Origin: Pantoea piersonii
GTDB lineage: Bacteria; Pseudomonadota; Gammaproteobacteria; Enterobacterales; Enterobacteriaceae
Length of the DNA stretch: 64,000 nt
Direction: 5' to 3'
Assembly: GCF_003612015.1 (NCBI RefSeq)
Contig: NZ_RARB01000002.1
Span: forward strand, 185,583-249,582
The notes under the pieces are model-generated. The model made no database searches, was not told where the DNA came from, and was given only the letters and a program-made list of their open reading frames with translations. Both the position numbers and the translations under genes were made by a program. Below are positions 36,745 to 45,771 of this stretch, one piece after another. Numbering within the stretch: the stretch's first letter is position 1; the number at the start of each line of letters is the position of its first letter.

Positions 36745-37704
36745 ATGAGTCAGGTTGAAACCCGTCAGCTCGGCGATACGGGCATTCAGGTGCCACTGCT
36801 GACGTTCGGCGGCAACGTTTTCGGCTGGACCCTGGATCAGGAGCAGTCGTTTTCGTTGCTGGATGCGCTGGTGGAAAAAGGGCTGTGGTTTATTGATACC
36901 GCCGACGTCTATTCGCGCTGGGCGCCGGGCAATAAAGGCGGCGAGTCAGAGACCATTATCGGCAACTGGCTGAAAAAGAGCGGCAAACGCGACCGCATCG
37001 TGCTGGCGACCAAGGTAGGCATGGAGCTGTCGCCGGAGAAAACTGGCCTGAAACCGCAGTATATCCGTCAGGCGGTGGAAGATTCGCTGCGCCGTCTGCA
37101 AACCGACTATATCGATCTCTATCAGGCGCATCGCGACGATGAAGATACGCCGCTGGCGGAAACCCTGGCCGCGTTCGATTCGCTGATCAAAGAGGGCAAA
37201 GTACGCGCCATCGGCGCCTCTAACTACAGCGCGCCGCGTCTGCAGGAGGCGCTGAAGATCAGTGAAGAGCAGGGTCTGGCCCACTACGCGACCCTGCAGC
37301 CTGAATATAATCTCTACGATCGCGAAGGCTATGAGTCGGCGCTGGAGGCGGTGGCGACGCAGCACGGTCTCGGCGTGATTAACTATTATTCGCTGGCAAG
37401 CGGCTTTCTGAGCGGCAAATACCGCAGCGCCGCGGACGCGAGCAAAAGCGCGCGCGGCCAGGGCGTGGTGGAGAAGTATCTCAATCCGCGCGGCCTGAAG
37501 ATCCTTGCCTCCCTTGATGAAATCAGCCAGGCGCATAACGTGACGCCGACCCAGGTAGCGCTGGCGTGGCAGATTGCGCGACCGAGTATTACCGCACCGA
37601 TCGTCAGCGCCACCTCGCTGGCGCAGCTGGACGATCTGATCGGCGCGACGCAGCTGCGTCTAACGCCGGAAGAGATCGAAAAACTGGCGCAGGCCAGCAG
37701 CTAA
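36745..37704 (+). CDS. Aldo/keto reductase
   Basis: NADPH-dependent (beta/alpha)8 reductase of 319 residues from the ATG at 36745, which has AGGAG; the upstream frame to 36688 lacks one. Catalytic tetrad Asp (FIDTADVYSRW, Asp and Tyr), Lys (VLATKVGM) and His (YQAHRDD). Near YajO/Tas-like enzymes; substrate unknown. Divergent from mdtA and followed by a terminator. Confidence 0.92.
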   Translation: MSQVETRQLGDTGIQVPLLTFGGNVFGWTLDQEQSFSLLDALVEKGLWFIDTADVYSRWAPGNKGGESETIIGNWLKKSGKRDRIVLATKVGMELSPEKTGLKPQYIRQAVEDSLRRLQTDYIDLYQAHRDDEDTPLAETLAAFDSLIKEGKVRAIGASNYSAPRLQEALKISEEQGLAHYATLQPEYNLYDREGYESALEAVATQHGLGVINYYSLASGFLSGKYRSAADASKSARGQGVVEKYLNPRGLKILASLDEISQAHNVTPTQVALAWQIARPSITAPIVSATSLAQLDDLIGATQLRLTPEEIEKLAQASS

Positions 37705-37712
37705 TCGCGTTA

Positions 37713-37741
37713 GACGGGGCGTTTACGCCTCGTCTTTAATT
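37713..37741 (+). terminator. Terminator of the aldo/keto reductase gene
   Basis: GACGGGGCG (37713-37721) pairs with CGCCTCGTC (37726-37734) with one G-U, then TTTAATTT. Confidence 0.85.
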
Positions 37742-37916
37742 TGCGTGCCATATAATGCGTTCGTCTTAACCGCGTTTCCGTTCAGCGATCCCCTTCACAT
37801 TTGTTTGAAGAAACTGTCTCTTTGCTTATTCGTGCGCACTTTTTTACAAAAGTTGAACTTTTCGCAGCACTATCCTCTGCGTGGAAATAACCTTCATTCA
37901 GATAAGAAGAACGATT

Positions 37917-39257
37917 ATGAACAGAAAAAAAGCAGTGCAACATTTCCCGCTGCGCCGTGTTGCGGCCGGCTCCCTGATGTTCGCCATGCTTAGCGCATCT
38001 GCTGTGGCCGCAGACGCGTTCAGCTACGACTCGCCTTACATGTTCGGCGACTGGGGCGGCACGCGAACGCAGCTGGAAAACGACGGTATTAAATTTGACG
38101 TTAATTACACCATGGAAAGCGCATCGAACCTCGGCGGCGGCGCCGATACCAACACGTCAATGCGCTACAGCGATCAGTGGGCGTTCGGCGCCAATTTCGA
38201 TCTGCAGAAGCTGCTCGACTGGCAGGATGCACAGTTCCAGATGACCATCACCAACCGCGACGGCCAAAATATTTCCGATCAGGTGGCCGATCGCCGCACC
38301 GGCATGCTCTCTTCAGTGCAGGAAGTGTATGGACGCGGACAAACCTGGCGTCTGACACAGTTCTGGCTGAGCAAAGGACTGTTTGACAACGTTGTGAACC
38401 TGAAAGCGGGTCGCGTCACCGTCGGTGAAGATTTCGATAACTTTGACAGCAAGTTCCAGAACCTGGCGTTCGGCAGCGGGCAGGCGGGCAACTGGCGCGG
38501 CGACCGCTGGTTTAACTGGCCGGTATCGCAGTGGGGCGGCCGCGTAAAAGTTAACATCACGCCGGAAGTCTTCTTCCAGGTCGGTTTCTATAACCAGAAC
38601 AGCGCCAACTACGATCGCGGCGATGGTTTCCGTCTGGATACCAGCAACTCCGAAGGCAATATGGTGCCGGTGGAACTGGGCTGGAAACCGACGCTGGGTC
38701 CGGACAAGCTGCCGGGTAACTACCGCATCGGCTACTACTACTCGTCGGTTAACGGCGACGTTTACGGCAGCTGGCGCGACGGCGGCTATCAGGATAAAGA
38801 TCACGCCTATGGCGGCTATGTGCTGTTACAACAGCAGCTGACCGCGCAGGGCGGCGACGTTAGCCGCGGTATCGGCGTGACCGTTCAGGCAGTAATGAAC
38901 GATCACAAAACCTCGAAGACCGATAACTATCAGTCGATCGCCTTTACCTGGGCAGGTCCGTTTGACGCGCGTCCGGAAGATGAGATCGGTATTGCCGCGG
39001 GTCGTATTCACGTCAACAGTGATTACACGCGCGCGCAGCGTCAGCAGAACGCCGCCAACGGCGAGACGGACTTCAACAGCCCGACCTATCTGCCGATTCA
39101 GGATGGTTCGGAATATAACTACGAGCTTTACTACAACGTGAAGCTGGCGAAATGGCTGCAGGTGCGGCCGAACCTGCAATATATCGTTGCGCCGGGTGCG
39201 GTGAGCGAAGTGAAAGATGCTTTTGTTGGCGGCATCAGCGCCAATATCAACTTCTGA
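37917..39257 (+). CDS. OprB-family carbohydrate-selective porin
   Basis: Outer-membrane 16-strand porin of 446 residues. Signal peptide with cleavage after about residue 33 (SASAVAA/DAF). The mature start SYDSPYMFGDWGGTRTQLENDGI is the OprB opening motif, and the chain ends in the aromatic residue of SANINF as porins do. Monocistronic, with a long upstream spacer and a strong terminator. Sugar specificity cannot be read from sequence. Confidence 0.92.
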   Translation: MNRKKAVQHFPLRRVAAGSLMFAMLSASAVAADAFSYDSPYMFGDWGGTRTQLENDGIKFDVNYTMESASNLGGGADTNTSMRYSDQWAFGANFDLQKLLDWQDAQFQMTITNRDGQNISDQVADRRTGMLSSVQEVYGRGQTWRLTQFWLSKGLFDNVVNLKAGRVTVGEDFDNFDSKFQNLAFGSGQAGNWRGDRWFNWPVSQWGGRVKVNITPEVFFQVGFYNQNSANYDRGDGFRLDTSNSEGNMVPVELGWKPTLGPDKLPGNYRIGYYYSSVNGDVYGSWRDGGYQDKDHAYGGYVLLQQQLTAQGGDVSRGIGVTVQAVMNDHKTSKTDNYQSIAFTWAGPFDARPEDEIGIAAGRIHVNSDYTRAQRQQNAANGETDFNSPTYLPIQDGSEYNYELYYNVKLAKWLQVRPNLQYIVAPGAVSEVKDAFVGGISANINF

Positions 39258-39266
39258 TAAAACTGC

Positions 39267-39293
39267 AAGCGGCCCGCGATGGGCCGCTTAATT
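39267..39293 (+). terminator. Terminator of the OprB porin gene
   Basis: AAGCGGCCC (39267-39275) pairs with GGGCCGCTT (39281-39289), followed by AATTTTG. Confidence 0.8.
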
Positions 39294-39385
39294 TTGTCCC
39301 TGTCGCGGGCTGTTTTGCTCTTCGAACCACGTCTTCCGCTTCCTGAACGTCTCCGCTCTCTGTAACCCCCACCCAGGCTGGCACG

Positions 39386-40738
39386 TTAACGAAACATTAC
39401 CTCTGCCCAGCGCGCCAGACCGGCCGTTACCGAACCGAAATCATCGCCGCTGGCGACGGGCGTATCCGGCAGCGCCTGCTGCAGCGCGGCGCGCAGCACC
39501 GGCGAACGCGCGCTGCCGCCCGTCAGATAAATTACCTCTGGTTTTGCGTCGCAGCTGGCGAGCGCCAGATGCACCTGCTCCAGAATCCGCTCCAGCGGCT
39601 GGTTGATCGCCTCCTGCAACATTCCGTCGCTGATGACGGCGTGCAGCTGCGGGGCGATAAAGTCGAGGCTGGCGTCGAAGGAGGCGCGATCGGAAAGGGC
39701 GATTTTGCTCTCCTCCGCGGCGCGCACCAGACGATAGCCGAGCTTCTGCTGCCACACCTTCAGCAGATGCGCCACTGGCTCGCCCTGTTCCGCGTCGCGC
39801 ACCAGATCGCGCAGCAGTTTGCCGCAGGCGGCGGAATAGAATTCGCTTTGCGCTGGCACGTCGTTAATCGCCACCGCGTTCCACCACGGCAGGGCGGGCA
39901 GGGCAGTGCCTTTTTGCGTCTTGCCGCCCAGCCCGAGCAGCGGCATCAGGGTTTTAAACGCCAGCATAATGTCGAGATCGTTGCCGCCGACGCGGCAGCC
40001 GCTGTGGCCGAGCAGGCTTTGACGACGGTCCGACAGCTTACGCCACTCCGGCCCCATCAGCAGCATCGAGCAGTCGGTGGTGCCGCCGCCGATATCCACC
40101 ACCAGCACGCGCGTCTCTTTATCCAGCGTTGCTTCGAAATCGAGCCCTGCCGCGACCGGCTCAAACTGAAACTCCACGTCGCGGAAACCGGCGCGCTTCG
40201 CGGCACGCAGCAGAATGCCCTGCGCCTGTGCGTTGGCTTCGTCGCCGCCCAGTCCCTGAAAGTTGATGGGACGGCCGATGACCGCCTGGTCGATAGTGCC
40301 GTCAAGCTGCGCTTCGCCCTGCTCGCGGATATGGCGCATCATGGCGCAGACCAGATCTTCAAACAGCGCGATCTGCTGCGGTTTCAGCCCGCTGGCGCCG
40401 AGAAAGGATTTTGGGGATTTAACGAACCAGGTCTCTTCCGGGTCGACCATATAGTGCTGCAGCGCGTTCAGTCCGAACTGCACGCTGCCGGCCGATACTT
40501 CGATGTCCTCTTCGCGGTTATAGCGCAGCGCGCGCTGCAGCAGCGCGGTGGTTTCCGCATCCGGCGTCGCGACCTGATGATGGCGGTAGAGCCATTCGCT
40601 CACCGCTTCGCGCGTGGGTGCGGCAATCATCGACGGCAGCAGGCGCTGGCCCTTCTCCAGCGCCAGCAGGCGCGGCATGCCGTTTTCGCACACCGCAATG
40701 GAACAGTTCGCCGTACCATAATCGAAACCAATGAACAT
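39386..40738 (-). CDS. yegD: Hsp70-like protein YegD
   Basis: 450 residues, the same as E. coli YegD: actin/Hsp70-like ATPase without the usual peptide-binding domain. Phosphate-binding loops FIGFDYGTANCSIAV and VVDIGGGTTDCSM, adenosine motif YLTGGSARSP. Role unknown; chaperone-like by fold. Downstream of yegE on the same strand, 63 bases apart. Confidence 0.94.
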   Translation of the reverse strand: MFIGFDYGTANCSIAVCENGMPRLLALEKGQRLLPSMIAAPTREAVSEWLYRHHQVATPDAETTALLQRALRYNREEDIEVSAGSVQFGLNALQHYMVDPEETWFVKSPKSFLGASGLKPQQIALFEDLVCAMMRHIREQGEAQLDGTIDQAVIGRPINFQGLGGDEANAQAQGILLRAAKRAGFRDVEFQFEPVAAGLDFEATLDKETRVLVVDIGGGTTDCSMLLMGPEWRKLSDRRQSLLGHSGCRVGGNDLDIMLAFKTLMPLLGLGGKTQKGTALPALPWWNAVAINDVPAQSEFYSAACGKLLRDLVRDAEQGEPVAHLLKVWQQKLGYRLVRAAEESKIALSDRASFDASLDFIAPQLHAVISDGMLQEAINQPLERILEQVHLALASCDAKPEVIYLTGGSARSPVLRAALQQALPDTPVASGDDFGSVTAGLARWAEVMFR

Positions 40739-40801
40739 CTGATGCCCCTCCCGGAAAAAAGGGGGCGACTTTAGCGCAGCTGAGCGGGGCTGGCAAGCGG
40801 C

Positions 40802-43366
40802 TCAGTGCGCTTCTGGTGCATAGATCGTCAGCCGCCCGCGTCCCGCTTTTTTGGCGTTATAACAGGCGATATCCGCCTGCGACAATACCTCTGCGCCGAC
40901 GCCGTTGGTGGCGGAGAACTGCGTCAGACCGGCGCTGGCACCGACCTGAAAAATGTCGTTCTGCCAGTTAAAGGTGTAGCCATTGACTGCCGAGACGATG
41001 CGCTGCACCACCTCACACCCCTGCGCTATCGGGCACTCCGGCAACAGCAAGGCGAACTCGTCGCCGCCGAGGCGCGCCAGAAAATCGGTGCCGCGCAGGT
41101 GCCGCTGCATCAGCCCAGAAAGTTCGCGCAGCAATGCATCGCCTGCCGCGTGCCCGGCGCTGTCGTTGACCGCTTTAAATTTATCAAGATCGATAAAAGC
41201 CAGCACATGCTGATGCTGATGCTCAACGGCGTCGTTCAGCAGGCGCTGAAGCTGACGGTCGAAGCTGGCGCGGTTCGGCAGGCCGGTCAGGGTATCATGC
41301 AGCGCGCTATAGCTGAGATGCTTCATCATTTTGCGCGATTCGCTGACGTCCTGAATGACCATTACCGCGCCGATCTCCTCGCCTTCCAGGGTGCGCAGCG
41401 GCGTTATGCTGTAGTGAATCTCTACGACGCCGCCGTCAGCGGCGTGCAGCACCAGCTCGTCATCCAGCTCGGGCGTCGTTTTTTCCGTTGGCAGGCGGCG
41501 GAGCAGCAGGTTCTCAACCGGCGGGCCGTGACGTCCCTGGGTGATATGCAGCAGTTCGCTCAAGGGTTTTCCCGCCGCCTCTTCCTGACGCCAGCCGCTC
41601 ATCTTTTCCGCAACCGGGTTCATAAAGGTCACGCGCATTTCGCTGTCGGTGCTGATGACCGCTTCGCCGATGGAGTCCAGCGTGATCGCCATCCGCTCTT
41701 TTTCCTGAAACAGCGCGTCGGTAAGGTTACGCAGGTGGGTCACGTCCTGACAGATGCCCAGCATACGTTCAAGGCGTCCGTCCTGACTGAAGAAGCGGCG
41801 CGCCTGCGTGCGCAGCGTGTGTACGCCGTCGGCGCGCTGAATGCGGTACTCAATATCGAAAACGTCGGCGCTTTCCTTTGACGTCATCAGCGCCAGATCG
41901 AGCCGCTCGCGATCTGCCGGATGCACCTGGCTGCGCCACAGCTCGCGGCTGGGCTGCTGGTGCGCGGGCAGGCCGAACAGCGCGTACATATGGCGGTCCC
42001 ACATCATCTCATTGCGCACAAGGTTCCACTCATAGACGCCGATTTCGCCCGCTTCGTTCGCCAGCGTAATGCGCTCCATCAGATGACGATTGACCTGCTC
42101 GCTCTGCTTCAGCTCTGAGATATCGATAATCTGGGAAATAAAGTAGAGCGGTTTACGCGCGGCGTCGCGCACCAGCGATACCGTCAGGCGCGCCCAGACA
42201 ATTTCGCCGCTTTTGCGAAAGTAGCGTTTTTCAATGGTATAAGCGTCAATATCGCCGCGCAGCAGCCTGTCCGCATGTTGCAGATCGTTCTCCAGATCGT
42301 CGGGATGAGAGATCTGCTGGAAGGTGAGCTTTTTCAGCTCGGCGGCGGGAAAGCCTAGCGTCTGGCACAGGGAATTATTGACCTGTAGCCAGACCCCTTG
42401 CGGCGATACCAGCGCCATGCCGATAGCGGAATACTCCATCGCGTGGCGAAACCGGGTTTCGCTTTCGCTGATATGGTGCTTCTCGCGCTGAAAGGCATCC
42501 ATGACCAGCGACATCACATGGCTCGGCATCAGCACCAGCAGAAAGGGGAGCCAGTTAGCTATCTGACCGGGCGCATTGCCGGGCGTTTCAATGCTTACCA
42601 GGCCGAGCGCCAGAACCAGCGAAATAGTACAGGCGTTAAGCAGAAACAGCAGAAACGCCTCCCGCTTCGGCAGGCGTACGGCGCACCAGAACAAAATCAC
42701 CACGATAAAGGTGAATGGCCAGGGCATAAAGCGCAGCGCCAGCCAGCTCGCGCCAGCGGTCAGCAGCAGGTTAAAAAGGAACTCTGCCAGGCGTCGCACG
42801 CTAATTGAGCCGATCCTGAGCGGCCAGGGCATCAGTAACAGCACCGGACCCAGCGCCAGCATGCCGATGACTTCGGAAATCACCCAGGTTAAGAGAAAGG
42901 GCAACGTGCCGCTGCCGTGGATGTTCAGCATCCACAGCGCCAGCAGCCCGCCCAGAAGAGGAGTGAGAACGCCTACCGACAGGACAAAACGCAGCCAGTC
43001 GAGCAGGGAGTTAAGCGGCGCCTGACGACTGAGCAGCCCGCGCAGTAAAACGCCGCCGAGGATCGCCTGCAGCACATTCAGCAGCGTGAATTTCAGATTC
43101 GCCAGTTCAGGTCCGATTATCAGCGCATTCGCCAGGCCGGTGCCCGCCACGCAGCCCAGCAGCAGCAACGGCGCATGGCGGGAAGGCGCGCGAAATGCCA
43201 CGATAGTCATCAGCGCGGTCGCGAACCAGAGTGGCGAAATGCGCCCGCTGAACACGATCAGCTCCAGACAAAAAAGCGTCAGCACAAAAGCGAGCACGGC
43301 CAGAATCAGGGCGCTCAGCAGGCGGTTTTGCGGTTTGTCCAGCGAGGACAACAGTTCAACACTCAT
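40802..43366 (-). CDS. yegE: YegE-type diguanylate cyclase lacking EAL domain
   Basis: Membrane c-di-GMP synthase of 854 residues. MASE1 with eight to ten membrane segments (~1-300), three PAS/PAC units (~300-660), and a GGDEF domain (~685-850) with intact ARLGGDEFALLL and an I-site RGTD five residues upstream for product inhibition. E. coli YegE (DgcE) is about 1100 residues and has a degenerate EAL domain after GGDEF; here the gene stops right after GRGRLTIYAPEAH. Probably an input to EPS and biofilm control; the EPS operon is 7 kb away. Confidence 0.92.
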   Translation of the reverse strand: MSVELLSSLDKPQNRLLSALILAVLAFVLTLFCLELIVFSGRISPLWFATALMTIVAFRAPSRHAPLLLLGCVAGTGLANALIIGPELANLKFTLLNVLQAILGGVLLRGLLSRQAPLNSLLDWLRFVLSVGVLTPLLGGLLALWMLNIHGSGTLPFLLTWVISEVIGMLALGPVLLLMPWPLRIGSISVRRLAEFLFNLLLTAGASWLALRFMPWPFTFIVVILFWCAVRLPKREAFLLFLLNACTISLVLALGLVSIETPGNAPGQIANWLPFLLVLMPSHVMSLVMDAFQREKHHISESETRFRHAMEYSAIGMALVSPQGVWLQVNNSLCQTLGFPAAELKKLTFQQISHPDDLENDLQHADRLLRGDIDAYTIEKRYFRKSGEIVWARLTVSLVRDAARKPLYFISQIIDISELKQSEQVNRHLMERITLANEAGEIGVYEWNLVRNEMMWDRHMYALFGLPAHQQPSRELWRSQVHPADRERLDLALMTSKESADVFDIEYRIQRADGVHTLRTQARRFFSQDGRLERMLGICQDVTHLRNLTDALFQEKERMAITLDSIGEAVISTDSEMRVTFMNPVAEKMSGWRQEEAAGKPLSELLHITQGRHGPPVENLLLRRLPTEKTTPELDDELVLHAADGGVVEIHYSITPLRTLEGEEIGAVMVIQDVSESRKMMKHLSYSALHDTLTGLPNRASFDRQLQRLLNDAVEHQHQHVLAFIDLDKFKAVNDSAGHAAGDALLRELSGLMQRHLRGTDFLARLGGDEFALLLPECPIAQGCEVVQRIVSAVNGYTFNWQNDIFQVGASAGLTQFSATNGVGAEVLSQADIACYNAKKAGRGRLTIYAPEAH

Positions 43367-43533
43367 TTACTAACCCGGCAACGCGCACGGCGTCAAAATG
43401 ACGAAAAATGCGCCAGTCATACTCTTCCGCGCATGCTAGCACATCACCGTCGCTGTGGGTTTGTTAAATCAAATTTCTGCGATATTCAACGAATTGACTG
43501 GCTCTGTCGCCGCAAAAAAAAGCGGCGAAAAGG

Positions 43534-44148
43534 TTACTGGCGGAACAGATCGGCGCGGGTAAAAGGCTTTTCCAGTCCGGCCAGATCCGCAGAGAAACGT
43601 TCAAGAAACTGCTGCGTGGTGGCAACGCGGCCATGGCCCATCAACAGCAACGGCACTAAAAAGGCCGCGCCGACCTGCGGCCAGCTAAAGCCCTTCAGCG
43701 CGGTGCGGCGCTGGCTGAGCAGAAAGGCGGAACTGAGGGTAAAGCCCAGCAGCAGCCCGGTCGCCACTTCACTGGCGGAGTGCGCATGCATCACCAGGCG
43801 CGAGAAGCCCACCATAAGCGGTATAAGGTAGCCGACGCCGATGGCGAGCAGACGCAGCAGGGTCGGCCAGCGGCCGGAAACCAGCCACAACATAACCGGC
43901 CAGAGCGTCGCCGACATCGCGCTGTGGCCGCTAAAGCCGGTAAAATTAAAGCGGGCGCTGCCGATGCCGAAACCGAGAAAGAGAATCTTCGACAGGCTTA
44001 CCAGCAGACCGGCAAGGCCAAAGGCGAGCAGCCAGTACCAGACCGTGCGGCGATTATCGCTCTTCCACGGCAGGATCAGCGCGATGATCACCGCAGTCGG
44101 GATCAACAGCATGCTGTCGCCAAAATAGGTCAGTGTTCTCCAGTGCAT
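43534..44148 (-). CDS. PAP2-family membrane phosphatase
   Basis: 204 residues with about six membrane segments. Contains PAP2 motifs FSGHSAM (motif 2) and SRLVMHAHSASEVATG (motif 3, His before the acidic residue); motif 1 is less clear. Could act on phosphatidylglycerol phosphate, undecaprenyl pyrophosphate or another lipid phosphate. Confidence 0.82.
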   Translation of the reverse strand: MHWRTLTYFGDSMLLIPTAVIIALILPWKSDNRRTVWYWLLAFGLAGLLVSLSKILFLGFGIGSARFNFTGFSGHSAMSATLWPVMLWLVSGRWPTLLRLLAIGVGYLIPLMVGFSRLVMHAHSASEVATGLLLGFTLSSAFLLSQRRTALKGFSWPQVGAAFLVPLLLMGHGRVATTQQFLERFSADLAGLEKPFTRADLFRQ

Positions 44149-44444
44149 AATCTTCCTTTAGTGTGGGCTGGCATGAATTTTCCCGCGTCATTAGCGGGCG
44201 GGAACGCGCTTCCGCTGCCTGATGCGCCAGCCGCATAAATAAAAACAGAACTGCCTGTTAGTTTATCGGGTTATGGTTTCGGTTTGAAAAGGGGAAATTC
44301 TGAAATCCCGACAGCGGCTTTTCTCTGGCGTCAAAAGAATGAAATCCCTATACTTAGCGCCTACTAAACCCTCTCCATCCCGTCCTGCGTCAAAACGCTT
44401 AATCCGCGTACAGCGCAGGCTCCAGTATCAGGTCGTTAAAAAGT
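44149..44444. other. Divergent spacer with udk promoter region
   Basis: No gene. It contains TATACT at about 44350, a possible -10 for udk; the matching -35 is unclear. Confidence 0.35.
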
Positions 44445-45086
44445 ATGACTGACAAGTCTCATCAGTGCGTGATTGTGGGCATTGCCGGTGCCTCCGCATC
44501 CGGAAAAAGTTTAATCGCCAGCACGCTCTATCGTGAAATCCGTGATCAGGTCGGTGACGAGCATATCGGTGTCATCCCCGAAGATGCCTATTATAAGGAC
44601 CAGACCCACCTCACCATGGAAGAGAGGGTAAAAACCAACTACGACCATCCCAGCGCGATGGATCACGACCTGCTGCTGCAGCATCTGCAGGCGCTGAAAG
44701 CGGGCCAGGATATCGATTTACCGGTTTACAGCTACGTCGAGCACACCCGCACGCGCGACAGTATCCACCTGAAGCCGAAGAAAGTAATTATCCTTGAAGG
44801 CATTCTGCTCTTAACCGACGCGCGCCTGCGTCAGGAGCTGAACTTCTCGATTTTCGTTGATACCCCGCTGGATATCTGCCTGATGCGCCGCATGAAGCGC
44901 GACGTTAACGAACGCGGCCGCTCTATGGATTCGGTGATGAGTCAGTATCAGAAAACCGTGCGTCCGATGTTCCTGCAGTTTATCGAACCCTCGAAACAGT
45001 ACGCCGACATTATCGTGCCGCGCGGCGGGAAAAACCGCATCGCCATTGATATCCTCAAGGCTAAAATAAACCAGTTTTTTGAATAG
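44445..45086 (+). CDS. udk: Uridine kinase
   Basis: 213 residues; salvages uridine/cytidine to UMP/CMP. P-loop [12 protein letters not shown], catalytic DHDL region and lid with [13 protein letters not shown]. Enteric order udk-dcd-asmA conserved. Confidence 0.96.
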   Translation: MTDKSHQCVIVGIAGASASGKSLIASTLYREIRDQVGDEHIGVIPEDAYYKDQTHLTMEERVKTNYDHPSAMDHDLLLQHLQALKAGQDIDLPVYSYVEHTRTRDSIHLKPKKVIILEGILLLTDARLRQELNFSIFVDTPLDICLMRRMKRDVNERGRSMDSVMSQYQKTVRPMFLQFIEPSKQYADIIVPRGGKNRIAIDILKAKINQFFE

Positions 45087-45169
45087 GCGCGTCGGGTCTG
45101 ACGCGCGGCGAACCGCCTGGCAGGCGAGTTTCAGGCAGTTCGCTACACTTATATCATGGAGACAGGTTA

Positions 45170-45751
45170 ATGAGATTATGTGACCGCGATATTGAAGCCT
45201 GGCTGGATGATGGCCGCTTAGCCATCGATCCGCGTCCGCCGGTAGAGCGCATTAACGGCGCAACCGTCGATGTCCGCCTGGGCAACCAGTTCCGGACTTT
45301 CCGGGGCCACACGGCGGCGTTTATTGATTTAAGCGGTCCAAAAGATGAAGTGAGCGCTGCGCTGGATCGCGTCATGAGCGATGAAATTGTGCTGCCGGAA
45401 GGCGAAGCCTTTTTCCTCCATCCTGGTGAACTGGCGCTGGCGGTGACCTTCGAATCGGTCACTATTCCGGACGATCTGGTGGGCTGGCTGGATGGACGCT
45501 CTTCACTGGCGCGTCTGGGGCTGATGGTGCACGTCACTGCGCACCGCATCGATCCGGGCTGGCAGGGTCGCATCGTACTGGAGTTTTATAATTCCGGTAA
45601 GCTGCCGCTGGCGCTGCGCCCCGGCATGCTGATTGGCGCGCTGAGCTTTGAGCCGCTTTCCGGCCCGGCGGCGCGTCCTTATAACCGTCGCGAAGACGCT
45701 AAATATCGCGGACAGCAGGGTGCTGTCGCCAGTCGTATCGACAAAGATTAA
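45170..45751 (+). CDS. dcd: dCTP deaminase
   Basis: 193 residues; makes dUTP from dCTP. Conserved [14 protein letters not shown] with Ser-Arg catalytic loop and HRIDPGWQG substrate motif with the catalytic Glu in IVLEFYN. GGAG ribosome site. Confidence 0.96.
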   Translation: MRLCDRDIEAWLDDGRLAIDPRPPVERINGATVDVRLGNQFRTFRGHTAAFIDLSGPKDEVSAALDRVMSDEIVLPEGEAFFLHPGELALAVTFESVTIPDDLVGWLDGRSSLARLGLMVHVTAHRIDPGWQGRIVLEFYNSGKLPLALRPGMLIGALSFEPLSGPAARPYNRREDAKYRGQQGAVASRIDKD

Positions 45752-45771
45752 ACCGCGAATATGGGGATGTA

